Origin: Pyxidicoccus sp. MSG2
GTDB lineage: Bacteria > Myxococcota > Myxococcia > Myxococcales > Myxococcaceae
Assembly (NCBI RefSeq): GCF_026626705.1
Contig: NZ_JAPNKC010000001.1
Location: forward strand, 5,784,001 to 5,848,000
Direction of reading: 5' to 3'
Length of the DNA stretch: 64,000 nucleotides
The position numbers and the translations under genes were made by a program. Positions 1-8,481 of this stretch are shown here, one piece after another. A model generated the notes under the pieces. It made no database searches, was not told where the DNA came from, and saw only the letters and a program-made list of their open reading frames with translations. Numbering within the stretch: the first letter of the stretch is position 1; each line of letters begins with the position of its first letter.

Positions 1-2
1 GG

Positions 3-695
3 CTCGGCTACTTCGACCAGCTGTACCAGGTGGAGCTGCGCCTCTCGCGCCGCGCGGAAGGGGTGCTCGCCACCGGCACCGGCCTCGCGTCGGAGGACCT
101 GCTGGACGGGCTGCGCAAGGTGGCCGCCGCGCAGTGGGGCTCCGCCCGGTATGTGCTCCCCGCCGAGAGCATCCCCTTCCTCCGCGACGCCGCGCGGCTG
201 CTCGGCTTCGTCTCCGCGGAGGCGCTCCTGGCCCCGCTGGAGTCCCAGCCCCAGGGCCGGTACGAGACGCTGTCGCTTGGCCACCTGGAGCTGGTCTTCA
301 CCGGGCCGGGTGGGAAGCGCGTCTCCGCGCGGGAGCTGGGCTACGGCCAGAAGCGCTTCGTGGCCTTCCTGCACTACCTGGCCCATGCGCGCGCCGTGGT
401 GGTGGCCGACGAGCTGGCCCACGCCCTCCATCCCCGGCAGCTCCGCGCGGGCCTCGAGCAGCTCGGTGCCCGGCAGGCCTTCCTCACCAGCCAGAGCCCG
501 CTCCTGCTCGACAGCCTCAAGTTCGACTCGGCCGAGCACGTGCGTGGCACCTTCGTACGTTGCCGCCGCGAGGACGGCACTGGCGTGCTCGTCTGGGAGG
601 ACCTGTCCCCCGATGCCGCCGAGGACTTCTTCACCGCGTACCGCGCCGCCTCCCAGCGCGTGGGCGAGCTGCTCCAGGCCCGCGGGCTCTGGTAG
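3..695 (+). CDS. AAA family ATPase, C-terminal part (5' end outside window)
   Basis: The reading frame is already open at the first bases, so this is the 3' part of a longer gene. The visible ~230 residues match the C-terminal half of an ABC/OLD-like AAA ATPase. A GYGQKR segment stands where the ABC signature would be. A Walker-B-like run VVVADELAHALHP contains the D-E pair and the usual LHP tail. LTSQSPLLLD is the switch segment, with Q where many relatives have H. Proteins of this class act in DNA repair, overcoming-lysogeny-type defence or as stand-alone ATPases; the missing N-terminus (Walker A and any nuclease or effector domain) prevents a choice. A 26-bp tandem duplication spans its stop codon. 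The family is fairly sure, the role unknown. Confidence 0.7.
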   Translation, partial: LGYFDQLYQVELRLSRRAEGVLATGTGLASEDLLDGLRKVAAAQWGSARYVLPAESIPFLRDAARLLGFVSAEALLAPLESQPQGRYETLSLGHLELVFTGPGGKRVSARELGYGQKRFVAFLHYLAHARAVVVADELAHALHPRQLRAGLEQLGARQAFLTSQSPLLLDSLKFDSAEHVRGTFVRCRREDGTGVLVWEDLSPDAAEDFFTAYRAASQRVGELLQARGLW

Positions 696-735
696 CGCCG
701 GCAGGCGCGGGGCTCTGGTAGCGCCGCCAGGCGCG
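684..735. repeat. 26-bp tandem duplication across a stop codon
   Basis: Positions 684-709 and 710-735 are two adjacent copies of a 26-bp unit differing at one base. Each copy carries GGGCTCTGGTAG and a small GCGCC/GGCGC inverted repeat. The first copy contains the last codons and TAG stop of the ATPase gene; the second copy is non-coding. Confidence 0.85.
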
Positions 736-757
736 TCCGTCGCCCGGATGACGTCCC

Positions 758-776
758 GTGCCACTTCGGGTGGCAC
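758..776. terminator. Hairpin downstream of the AAA ATPase gene
   Basis: GTGCCAC and GTGGCAC form a perfect 7-bp stem around a TTCGG loop, about 60 bases after the ATPase stop codon and 48 bases before the next start. No T-run follows, as is common in GC-rich genomes, so termination is an inference. Confidence 0.5.
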
Positions 777-824
777 GTCGCGTCACGGACTGGCCTATCC
801 TTCCGGGTGGGGAGGGAACCGCCA

Positions 825-1652
825 ATGCCGATGCTGTCCGTCAATGGAACCGAGCTCCACTACGAGGACACAGGGGGCTCCGGGCCGCCCATCATCTTCA
901 GCCATGGGCTGCTGTGGAGCACCCGGCTGTATGACCCGCAGGTGGACGCGCTGCGAGGCCGCTACCGCTGCATCGCGTATGACCACCGGGGGCAGGGCCG
1001 CAGCGCGGTGCCGCCGGAGAGCGTCATCGACATGGAGACGCTGTACCTGGATGCGATTGGCCTCATCGAGAAGCTCGGCGTGAAGCCGTGCCACTTCGTG
1101 GGCCTGTCCATGGGGGGCTTCATCGGCATGCGGCTGGCGGCGCGCAGGCCGGACCTGCTGCGCTCGCTGGTGCTGCTGGAGACGTCCGCCGACCCCGAGC
1201 CCCTGGCCAACGTGCCGCGCTACACGCTGCTCAACCTCATCGCCCGGCTCGCGGGCGTGCGGCCGGTGGCGGACCCGGTGATGCGCATCATGTTCGGCAA
1301 GGGCTTCCTGAGCGACCCGAACCGCGCCGAGGAGCGGGCCCTGTGGCGTGCGCGGCTGCTGGAGAACCGCAAGGACGTCTGGCGCGCCGTCAACGGCGTC
1401 ATCAAGCGCCGCGCCGTGAGCGCCGAGCTTCCCAGCATCAAGGTGCCCACGCTCGTCGTCGTGGGCGAGGAGGACGTGGCCACCGTCCCCGCGAAGGCCG
1501 AGCGCCTCCACCAGCTCATCCCCGGCTCGCGCCTGGTGCGGCTGCCGCGCGGGGGACACTCCGTCACCGTGGAGGAGCCCGCGCTCGTCAACGCCACCCT
1601 GGGCACCTTCCTCGACGCGCAGTCCGAGCAGTCCGCGGCGCAGGCGGGCTGA
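825..1652 (+). CDS. Alpha/beta fold hydrolase
   Basis: A 275-residue cytoplasmic alpha/beta hydrolase of the esterase/haloperoxidase-like class. The catalytic triad can be read directly: nucleophile Ser95 in the elbow GLSMGG, acid Asp217 in VVGEED, and His245 in RGGHS. The oxyanion-hole HG lies near residue 27. The length is normal for the family and there is no signal peptide. I chose the ATG at 825 because GGGGAGGGA lies about 8 bases upstream; an in-frame GTG at 807 and an ATG at 831 are alternatives. The substrate cannot be inferred, because these folds cover esterases, lactonases and C-C hydrolases. It appears monocistronic. Confidence 0.88.
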   Translation: MPMLSVNGTELHYEDTGGSGPPIIFSHGLLWSTRLYDPQVDALRGRYRCIAYDHRGQGRSAVPPESVIDMETLYLDAIGLIEKLGVKPCHFVGLSMGGFIGMRLAARRPDLLRSLVLLETSADPEPLANVPRYTLLNLIARLAGVRPVADPVMRIMFGKGFLSDPNRAEERALWRARLLENRKDVWRAVNGVIKRRAVSAELPSIKVPTLVVVGEEDVATVPAKAERLHQLIPGSRLVRLPRGGHSVTVEEPALVNATLGTFLDAQSEQSAAQAG

Positions 1653-1787
1653 GCCGGAGCATGCGGTGCACACGGCCACGCGGGCCGTGGAGCACCTGAC
1701 AGGACGCGCGGCGGGCGTGCTTCCGTGAGTGCGCCCCCGCGCGTTCGCCGTTATGCCGCACCTTCGAGCCTTGGAAGGAGGGTCGTC

Positions 1788-2072
1788 ATGCCAGTGGCGA
1801 AGTGGAACGGGGTGGTGATTGCGGAGAGCCCGCGCTGCGAGAAGGTGGAAGGCAACTGCTACTTCCCGGTCGAGGCCATCCGCCGCGAGTACTTCCGCAC
1901 GAGCGACACGCACACCGTCTGCCCGTGGAAGGGGACGGCGAGCTACTACGACGTCGTCGTCGACGGGCAGGTGAACAAGGACGCGGCCTGGTACTACCCG
2001 GAGCCGAAGGCCGCCGCGTCCAACATCACCGGCCACGTGGCCTTCTGGCGCGGAGTCACGGTGGAGGGCTGA
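1788..2072 (+). CDS. DUF427 domain-containing protein
   Basis: A 94-residue protein made of a single DUF427 domain, a small beta-rich fold. It shows the family's conserved features: an N-terminal WNG segment, a Y-F-P motif, the C-P-W-K-G motif in the middle, and an aromatic W-Y-Y-P segment before the C-terminal strand. The biochemical role of the family is not established. The ATG at 1788 follows an excellent ribosome site (AAGGAGG, about 9 bases upstream), so I reject a longer in-frame extension beginning at 1725. It converges with the SWIM gene, with only four bases between the stop codons. Confidence 0.85.
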   Translation: MPVAKWNGVVIAESPRCEKVEGNCYFPVEAIRREYFRTSDTHTVCPWKGTASYYDVVVDGQVNKDAAWYYPEPKAAASNITGHVAFWRGVTVEG

Positions 2073-2076
2073 GCGC

Positions 2077-4971
2077 CTAAGTCTTCACCCCCAGCAGCTT
2101 CTTCGCCGTGCGGGACAGCGCCTTGTCCGCGGCCACCTCGGGCACGCCCAGCATCACCTGGGCCACGTGCTTCCCGGCGCCGTGCGCGTTCTCCGCCGCG
2201 AGCTTGAGGTACACCGCGCACCGGGAGAGGAACTCCGGGTGCTCGCGCGAGGCCCTCATCCGCTGGAGCAGCTCCTCCGCCAGCGCGTCGCCGGGGAACT
2301 TCTCGAACAGGTTGCGCAGCGCCTGGCGCTCCACCGCCTCCGGGCGGATTTCCGCCAGCCGCACAGCGGGCCCGAGCATGGCGAGGCCGAACGTCTTCAG
2401 CGACTCGGACACCACGCCCGGCTTCCAGCCGTCCACGAAGGCCGCCAGCAACGTCTCCGCCCCGCGCACGTCGCCCAGCACGCCGAGGGCATACGTCGCC
2501 GTCTTCGCCTCCTCGTCGTCCCCGCCGCGCGCCTCCACGCTGGCGACGAAGCGCTCCAGCACCTCCGCGTCCCCCAGCCACGCCAGGGCCATGGCCGCGC
2601 GGTTGCGCACCTCGCGTGCCGGGTCTCCGTACAGCACCTGCCGCAGCACCGGCCACGCCACCGTCAGCCCCACGCCCTCGAGCTGGTCCACCGCCCCCCG
2701 GCGGGCCTCCTTCGTCGGCTCCGTCAGCGCCCGCTGCGTATACGCGTGGATGCGCTCACGGCGCGTCTTCAGCAGCGTCGCCACGGCCTCCGGGCCCGCC
2801 TCGCGCGCCCGCACGTCTTCCAGCACCTCACGCGCGAACAGCCGCAGGCCCGCGTCGTGCCCCTTGCGCGTGAGCGCATCCAGGAGCTGCCGCGCTTCAG
2901 TGCCGCCCAGCATTCCCAGCACGCGAATCGCCGTGCGGCGCACCATGCGGCTGTGGTGCTCGGCCAGGGCCGTCTTCGCCACTGCCAGCGCCTTGTCCCG
3001 CGAGCCCTGCGCCACCGCGCGCGCCACGAAGGCACTGGCCGCGCCGTCGCTCCAGGCCGGGTACAGCTCACCCAGCAGCGCGTCCGGCTTCATGCTCGCG
3101 TAGAAGTGCGCCGCGTGGGCCGCCGCCTCGTAGCGCGTCAGCTCGCGGCGCGCCCGCTTCAGCAGCGCCTCGCCTGGAGGCAGCGGCACCTCGGGCCTGC
3201 GCACGTGGATGCTCGGGTGCGTGGGCACCGGCTGCAGCGCGCCGCCGTCCACCTGCACCGCGCCCGCCAGCCGCACCAGGGCGATGCCGAGCACCTGATA
3301 CACCTTGATGAAGTCGTCCAGCCGCTCCCCCGCGTCGGGCCTTCCGGCCAGCGTCTCCAGCAGCGCCCCCGGCTTCTCCAGCCCCAGCTCCCGCAGCCGC
3401 GCCACCAGCGGCTCCACCGCGCGCGTGGACAGCGCGGGCAACCCGTTGGCGAACTTCTCCGCCAGCTCGTCCCGCACCTCCGCCAGGGCAATGGCCGCGC
3501 GCGACGCGCCCGCCGCCCGCGCCGCGTCCGACCACCCGCTCCGGGGCACCGCCACCGGCGCCGCCGCCGGCTTCGAGCCACCCCGACGGCGCGACGTGAA
3601 GGCCTCTCCCTCCAGCCGTCCCAGGCCGCGCAACTCCAGCCCCTCCGGCGTCTCCACCACCACCGCGAGGGGGAACAGCGTGGGCAGCGCCGCCTCCAGG
3701 CCCACGTCTCCCAGCACCACCTTCAGCTTCGCGCCCTCCAGCGCCGCGGCCAGGGGTTCCTCCAGCGCCGCGTCCCCCGGGAGGAACAGGCCCCGGTCCC
3801 CGGAGTCCACCAACTGCGAGCGCTGTCCGCTGGCCAGCAGCGTCTCCACCCGGAGCGTCACCGGCAGCAGGTCCGGCGCGAAGACGTCCTTGCGGTGCTC
3901 CTGGAAGGCCGCCAGCGCGGCGCCCACGTCCGGCAGCGCCACCTCCACCAGCCGCCGCAGCGCAGCGCCGTCCAGCGGCAGCTTCCGCGCCTCATCGTCC
4001 AAATCCAGCCGGTGCGGCGCGAAGCCCGGGTACTGGCCGCCCTTCGCCCCTTCCAGCACCAGCCCCGCGTGGCTCTTCTTCGGCTCCACGCTCTTGAGGA
4101 ACGCGGGGAGAATCTGCTTCTCCGCGTAGTGCTTCCCGGAAGCGAGGTCCACGAAGCGGCTCTCGCGCACGAGGAAGTTGTCCGGCGTGGTGCGCGTGGT
4201 GAAGGCGTACTCCACCAGCGTCAGTCCCTCCACCGGTGCGCGGTCCTTCTTCGTCCACGTCTTGCCAATCAGCTCCTCGACGTAGCGGTCCTCCAGTGTC
4301 TCGCCGCCCAGGTGCTTCTCCACCTTGCGCACGGTGAGCAGCATGTCCGCCACCAGGTCCGCGTACACCGGCGCCTCGAAGGTGCCCGTGCGCGCCACCG
4401 CGAGGTCCAGCAGCCCCGCCACCTCCACCGTGCGCGCCGCCAGCCGGCGCAGGCCATTGGCCCGCAGCACCTCTCCGAGCTGGCGCACCTGCTCCGGCCG
4501 GTCCGCGCCCAGCGACACCACGCCCGACAGGCCCAGCTCCCGCACCAGCGTGGACACTTGCGCCACGCCTGCCTTCATCAGGTCCGCCGCCTCGGCCTTG
4601 CCCTTCTTGACGCTCTTCTTCTTCGTGCCGTCCGAGCCGCCCGCGGGCGCCGCGTCCGTGGTGACGAAGGCCTCCGGCGCGCGGGCCCACGCCACCAGCA
4701 GCGCCGCCGCGTGTTTGCAGAAGGGCCGCGAGCGCGCCGCCATGCACGAGCAGCGTCCCTTCACCTCGCGCCCGTCGCCGAACACCAGCGACACCTTGTA
4801 CGGCGAAGCCCCCGAGCCCAGCGCGTCCGCGAAGAGCCGGTTCTCATACCGGGACAGATTGGAGAGCTGCTTGCCGTCGAAGAGCTGCGCGCCCTTCGCC
4901 AGCTCCGCCCGGTCGCTGATGATTTCCGTCAGCCCTCCGAGTCCCCCCGTCAGCTTCCGCACCTCAGCCAT
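2077..4971 (-). CDS. SWIM zinc-finger protein with HEAT-like repeats
   Basis: A 964-residue protein and the last gene of the four-gene minus-strand operon. Residues 74-87 form a SWIM zinc finger of pattern CxCx8CxH (Cys74, Cys76, Cys85, His87), preceded by a short SNLSRYENRLF segment typical of such N-termini. SWIM domains bind DNA or protein partners. The C-terminal third (about 590-960) reads as alpha-helical HEAT/armadillo-like repeats, with recurring segments such as VRRTAIRVLGMLG and VRNRAAMALAWLGD. The middle is unassigned. The ATG overlaps the end of the VWA gene by 8 bases, implying translational coupling. I infer that it is a scaffold or recognition subunit for the MoxR/VWA machine. 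Confidence 0.85.
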   Translation of the reverse strand: MAEVRKLTGGLGGLTEIISDRAELAKGAQLFDGKQLSNLSRYENRLFADALGSGASPYKVSLVFGDGREVKGRCSCMAARSRPFCKHAAALLVAWARAPEAFVTTDAAPAGGSDGTKKKSVKKGKAEAADLMKAGVAQVSTLVRELGLSGVVSLGADRPEQVRQLGEVLRANGLRRLAARTVEVAGLLDLAVARTGTFEAPVYADLVADMLLTVRKVEKHLGGETLEDRYVEELIGKTWTKKDRAPVEGLTLVEYAFTTRTTPDNFLVRESRFVDLASGKHYAEKQILPAFLKSVEPKKSHAGLVLEGAKGGQYPGFAPHRLDLDDEARKLPLDGAALRRLVEVALPDVGAALAAFQEHRKDVFAPDLLPVTLRVETLLASGQRSQLVDSGDRGLFLPGDAALEEPLAAALEGAKLKVVLGDVGLEAALPTLFPLAVVVETPEGLELRGLGRLEGEAFTSRRRGGSKPAAAPVAVPRSGWSDAARAAGASRAAIALAEVRDELAEKFANGLPALSTRAVEPLVARLRELGLEKPGALLETLAGRPDAGERLDDFIKVYQVLGIALVRLAGAVQVDGGALQPVPTHPSIHVRRPEVPLPPGEALLKRARRELTRYEAAAHAAHFYASMKPDALLGELYPAWSDGAASAFVARAVAQGSRDKALAVAKTALAEHHSRMVRRTAIRVLGMLGGTEARQLLDALTRKGHDAGLRLFAREVLEDVRAREAGPEAVATLLKTRRERIHAYTQRALTEPTKEARRGAVDQLEGVGLTVAWPVLRQVLYGDPAREVRNRAAMALAWLGDAEVLERFVASVEARGGDDEEAKTATYALGVLGDVRGAETLLAAFVDGWKPGVVSESLKTFGLAMLGPAVRLAEIRPEAVERQALRNLFEKFPGDALAEELLQRMRASREHPEFLSRCAVYLKLAAENAHGAGKHVAQVMLGVPEVAADKALSRTAKKLLGVKT

Positions 4972-6175
4972 GGCGCGACTCCTTGTCGGCCGACACGAGC
5001 GGCCCCAAATCCTGGTTGCGCATCACCCGCTCCACCACGTCCACCAGCTTGCGCGGCGTGCAGCCGAAGCACGGAATCCCCAGCGCGGTGAGCTTCTCCG
5101 CCATCGCATGGTCATACGAGGGCTTGCCCCCGTCCGACAGCGCCAGCAGGCACAGCACCTTCGCCCGCGAGTCCACGAGCTGCCGCAGCCGGGCCACCAA
5201 TTCCTCGGCGTTGCCGCCCTCGTACAGGTCCGTAATCAGGATGAAGAGCGTCTTCTCCGGCCGCTGCACGTGGTTGGCCTGTGCGTACGCCACCGCGCGG
5301 TTGATGTCCGTGCCACCGCCGAGCTGCGCCGTGAAGAGCACCTCCACCGGGTCCGCCAGCATGGGCGTCATGTCCACCACCTCGGTGTCGAACAGGACGA
5401 GGCTGGTGCGCAGCACGTCCAGCGACGCGAAGATGGCCGCCATCACCGAGCTGTAGACGACGCTCTCCGCCATGGAGCCGGACTGGTCCACCACCAGCGT
5501 CACGTCCCACTCGTGGTGCCGCCGCTGGTTGGGCCAGAAGTAGAAGCGCTCCGGAATCAGCCGCTTGCGCTCCGCGTCCCAGCCCTTCAGGTTCTGCCGA
5601 ATCGTGCGCTTCCAGTCCATGTTGCGCGCAATCGGCAGCGGGCTCGTCCTGTCCCGCTTCAGCGCTCCGAACACGGCCGTGCGGACGGACGCCTCCAGCT
5701 TCCTACGCAGGTCATCGACGACTTCGCGGACGATTTGCCGGGCGATGTCCTTCGCCTGGTCCGGAATCAGCCCGCGCGCGCTGACCAGCGTCGTCACGAG
5801 CTCCACGTTCTTGTCGAGGAAGGGCAGCGTCTCCGGCTCGAAGAGGAGCTGCGTCAGCCCCTTCTTCTCAATCGCATCCTTCTGGACGAGCGCAATCACG
5901 TCGTCGCGGAAGAAGCCTCGCAGCGCGCCCAGCCACTTGGGGATGTACGGCCGTGAGCCCGACGCGCTCGCGCTCTTCTCGCCGTAGACGAAGGAGAGCG
6001 CGTCATCCAGTTCCTCCAGGTCGGACTCGCCGACGCCCACCGCGCCCGCGCCGCCGGCCAGTCCTCGCAGCGACGGGCACGAGCCCGTTTTCTCCGCCGC
6101 CGGGCCCAGCGCCAACCGCCAGCGCAGCAGCGCATCCCGGTCCTTCTCCGACAGGTCCTTGGGGTCCACGCTCAT
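4964..6175 (-). CDS. VWA domain-containing protein (MoxR partner)
   Basis: A 403-residue cytoplasmic protein. The N-terminal ~215 residues are helical and of unknown fold. Residues ~224-390 form a von Willebrand factor A domain with an intact metal-ion-dependent adhesion site: Asp230, Ser232 and Ser234 of DQSGS, Thr289 of GGGTD and Asp316 of ITDLYEGG. Such proteins pair with MoxR AAA ATPases, which use the metal-bound VWA domain as an adaptor for substrate remodelling. Its ATG lies in an ATGA overlap with the stop of the DUF5682 gene, and its own stop overlaps the SWIM start by 8 bases. The operon context strongly supports joint function. Confidence 0.9.
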   Translation of the reverse strand: MSVDPKDLSEKDRDALLRWRLALGPAAEKTGSCPSLRGLAGGAGAVGVGESDLEELDDALSFVYGEKSASASGSRPYIPKWLGALRGFFRDDVIALVQKDAIEKKGLTQLLFEPETLPFLDKNVELVTTLVSARGLIPDQAKDIARQIVREVVDDLRRKLEASVRTAVFGALKRDRTSPLPIARNMDWKRTIRQNLKGWDAERKRLIPERFYFWPNQRRHHEWDVTLVVDQSGSMAESVVYSSVMAAIFASLDVLRTSLVLFDTEVVDMTPMLADPVEVLFTAQLGGGTDINRAVAYAQANHVQRPEKTLFILITDLYEGGNAEELVARLRQLVDSRAKVLCLLALSDGGKPSYDHAMAEKLTALGIPCFGCTPRKLVDVVERVMRNQDLGPLVSADKESRHG

Positions 6176-8481
6176 AGCAGGTCGTCCAGGTCATCGAGCG
6201 CCTTGCCCAGCTCCGCGCTCATGTCCTTGAGCTTCTCCTTGTCCTTCTCTTCGAGGACGCCCTTCACCGCCTGCCCCTTCGTCCCGAGCTGCCGCAGCGC
6301 CACCACGTTCTCCATCAGGTAGCGGCGCTCCGTGGGACCCAGCGCGCCCAGTGCTCTTCTCAATACCGGTAGGGTCTGACGGAAGCGCTCGGGCTCCACG
6401 CTGGTGAGGAAGTCGTCCAGCGCTTTCACCACCTCGCGGCTCTTCACCAGCACCAGCGCATTCACGTGGAGGAAGCCCTCCAGGTATGCCGCGCCCGCCT
6501 CCGGCTCCACCGCCAGCGACAGCCGCCGCCCCACCTCCAGCGCCACATCCGACTCGGCCAGTTCCTGCGCGAGGTACAGCAGCCCCGTGGCAAGCCCCGA
6601 CGTCGACGGATGCACGGCGTGGCTCTCCATCAGCCCGCGCGCCTCCGCCAACCAACCGGCCTTGTCCGCGCGAGGCTGCGCCAGCGCCACCTCGTGCAGC
6701 GTGCGCAGCGCCTCCAGCACCGGGCCCACCGCGTCCGGCGCGCAGGCACTGGCCTCGCGCACGCGCAGCAGCGCGCGGCCGAAGGTCTTCTCGCACAGCA
6801 CCGCCACCGCCTCGTCGCCCACGTCGGCGTGCGCCCGGGACGTGCCGTACGCCACCAGTCCGGACAGGGCTCGCGCGGCGGAGGCGAGCGACGGCAAATC
6901 GGAGTCCGTGGCCGCGTGCGCATCACAGGCCCGCAGGGCCGCCGCCACCGTCTGCGAGCAGCCGGTAATCACAGACTCCAGCAACACGTTCGCCGCGTCG
7001 GCGGTGGACTTCGCCTCGGTCAGGCGCTCCTGGAGGATGCGTGTCGTCACCGCCTCCAGCGTGTCGCCGAGGACGATCTTCTCTATCAGCGCCACGTCCG
7101 TGGACGGCGTCCACTGCGCCTGCCAGGACTCGCGCACGCGGGTGAGCGCGGAGTAGCCCCCGGCCTCCTGCGGCGGTGCACCTCGCTGCTGCCCCGCGCC
7201 CTGGAGCGCCGCGTATGGAATCCCCGCCACGCGCAGCCGGTGCAGGAAGACGGAGGAGCCCACCTCCACGTCGTTGTTCAGCCGCAGGGAGAACGTCTCC
7301 GGACTGTCCGAGCGCGGCAGGCGGCGCGCGTCCACCTCGCGCCAGAACTCCGCCTGGAGCGAGTTCTGCCCGATGCGGCTCGCCACCCGGCCCACCTGGT
7401 GGCCGATGACGCTCTTCCACAGGAAGCCGTCCACGTGCGTCGCGTCCCCGCGGCACAGCGTGGCCACCGTGGCCTCGCGCAATTCGTCCAGGCCCGGAGC
7501 GCTCTTCTCCCGCATGTCCGCCAGCGTCAGCGCCAGCCGGTACGCCTCCAGCACGTCCGACAGCGACGCGGTGAAGCCTCGCGTGCGCAGGTGCCCCGCG
7601 AAGTCGATGAGCACCTCCAGCGTCGCGCGCCGGAAGTCGCACTTCGCCTCGTGGGCCTTCTGGTAGAAGTGCGGCGCCCGGTTGCCCGCGCCATACCCGA
7701 GCTGCTCCGCCAGCCGGGGGAAGCTGTACGGAATCACCGTCACCGCGCAGGGCACGCCCTTGGGCAGCTTCGCCTCCAGCGCCTCGTCCACGTCGCCCGC
7801 GATGAAGGCCGCCACGTGCGCGGCGCCCGCCACCACCGCCACCTTCTCCGGCGGCACACCGCTGGCCACCACCTCCAGCACCTTGCGCGCCATGAAGGCG
7901 TCGCGCCAGCGGTGGTAGTCATTCCTCGGGCCCGCGTTCAACACGTCCGCCCAGGCCAGCAGCACCGGCCGGAAGCCCTCGGGCGTCCAGTCCGGCGCCT
8001 CGAACATCGCCTCCCACAGCTCCTCGAAGGAACGGTAGCCGCGCTCCTTGGCGAAGCGCTCCGAGATGGGCTCCTCGGGCTCGTGGGTGACGGCCGTGGC
8101 GGCGGACTCCGTCTCGACGCCGGGCTCCTCGGCGTCCTCGCGGTCCACTTCCAGGCTGACGCCGACGGGGATGTCGATGAACTCCGCGCGGGCCTTGTTC
8201 GACTTCGCCCAGCGCAGCGCCGCGTACTCGGGCGAGTACTCCGCGAAGGGCCACAGCGCCGAGCGCGGCGTGCCGTCCGTCCGGTAGCCCAGAATCGCCA
8301 CCGGCGGCTTCGTCGCCTCGTCGCACAGCACGTCCACGAGGCCCGTCGCGTCGCACGGGCCTTCCACCAGGATGACTTCCGGCCGGACACGCGCCAACCA
8401 TTTGCCAAGCACCGCCGTGGTGCGCGGCGAGTGGTGGCGCACCGGGAACAGGTGCACCTTGGAGAGCAGGGCGAGGTCCAT
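6172..8481 (-). CDS. DUF5682 family protein
   Basis: A 769-residue protein matching DUF5682, a large family almost always found beside MoxR and VWA genes. Visible features are an N-terminal PVRHHSP motif (residues 13-19), a VEGP motif (39-42) and a later VVAGAAHVAAF segment. RHH plus VEGP resembles the TraB/TIKI/EreA-like metal-site folds; this distant relationship is my inference. The C-terminal half is helical. I place the start at the ATG at 8481, whose A is the last base of the preceding MoxR stop (TGATG), rather than at an in-frame upstream codon at 8526 that would overlap MoxR by 46 bases. No biochemical activity is established for the family. Confidence 0.85.
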   Translation of the reverse strand: MDLALLSKVHLFPVRHHSPRTTAVLGKWLARVRPEVILVEGPCDATGLVDVLCDEATKPPVAILGYRTDGTPRSALWPFAEYSPEYAALRWAKSNKARAEFIDIPVGVSLEVDREDAEEPGVETESAATAVTHEPEEPISERFAKERGYRSFEELWEAMFEAPDWTPEGFRPVLLAWADVLNAGPRNDYHRWRDAFMARKVLEVVASGVPPEKVAVVAGAAHVAAFIAGDVDEALEAKLPKGVPCAVTVIPYSFPRLAEQLGYGAGNRAPHFYQKAHEAKCDFRRATLEVLIDFAGHLRTRGFTASLSDVLEAYRLALTLADMREKSAPGLDELREATVATLCRGDATHVDGFLWKSVIGHQVGRVASRIGQNSLQAEFWREVDARRLPRSDSPETFSLRLNNDVEVGSSVFLHRLRVAGIPYAALQGAGQQRGAPPQEAGGYSALTRVRESWQAQWTPSTDVALIEKIVLGDTLEAVTTRILQERLTEAKSTADAANVLLESVITGCSQTVAAALRACDAHAATDSDLPSLASAARALSGLVAYGTSRAHADVGDEAVAVLCEKTFGRALLRVREASACAPDAVGPVLEALRTLHEVALAQPRADKAGWLAEARGLMESHAVHPSTSGLATGLLYLAQELAESDVALEVGRRLSLAVEPEAGAAYLEGFLHVNALVLVKSREVVKALDDFLTSVEPERFRQTLPVLRRALGALGPTERRYLMENVVALRQLGTKGQAVKGVLEEKDKEKLKDMSAELGKALDDLDDLL

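Noticed and set aside
2167-5091. Long plus-strand open frame opposite the SWIM gene
   Set aside because: It is the antisense shadow of a real gene: Arg/His/Gln-rich, without domains or ribosome site.
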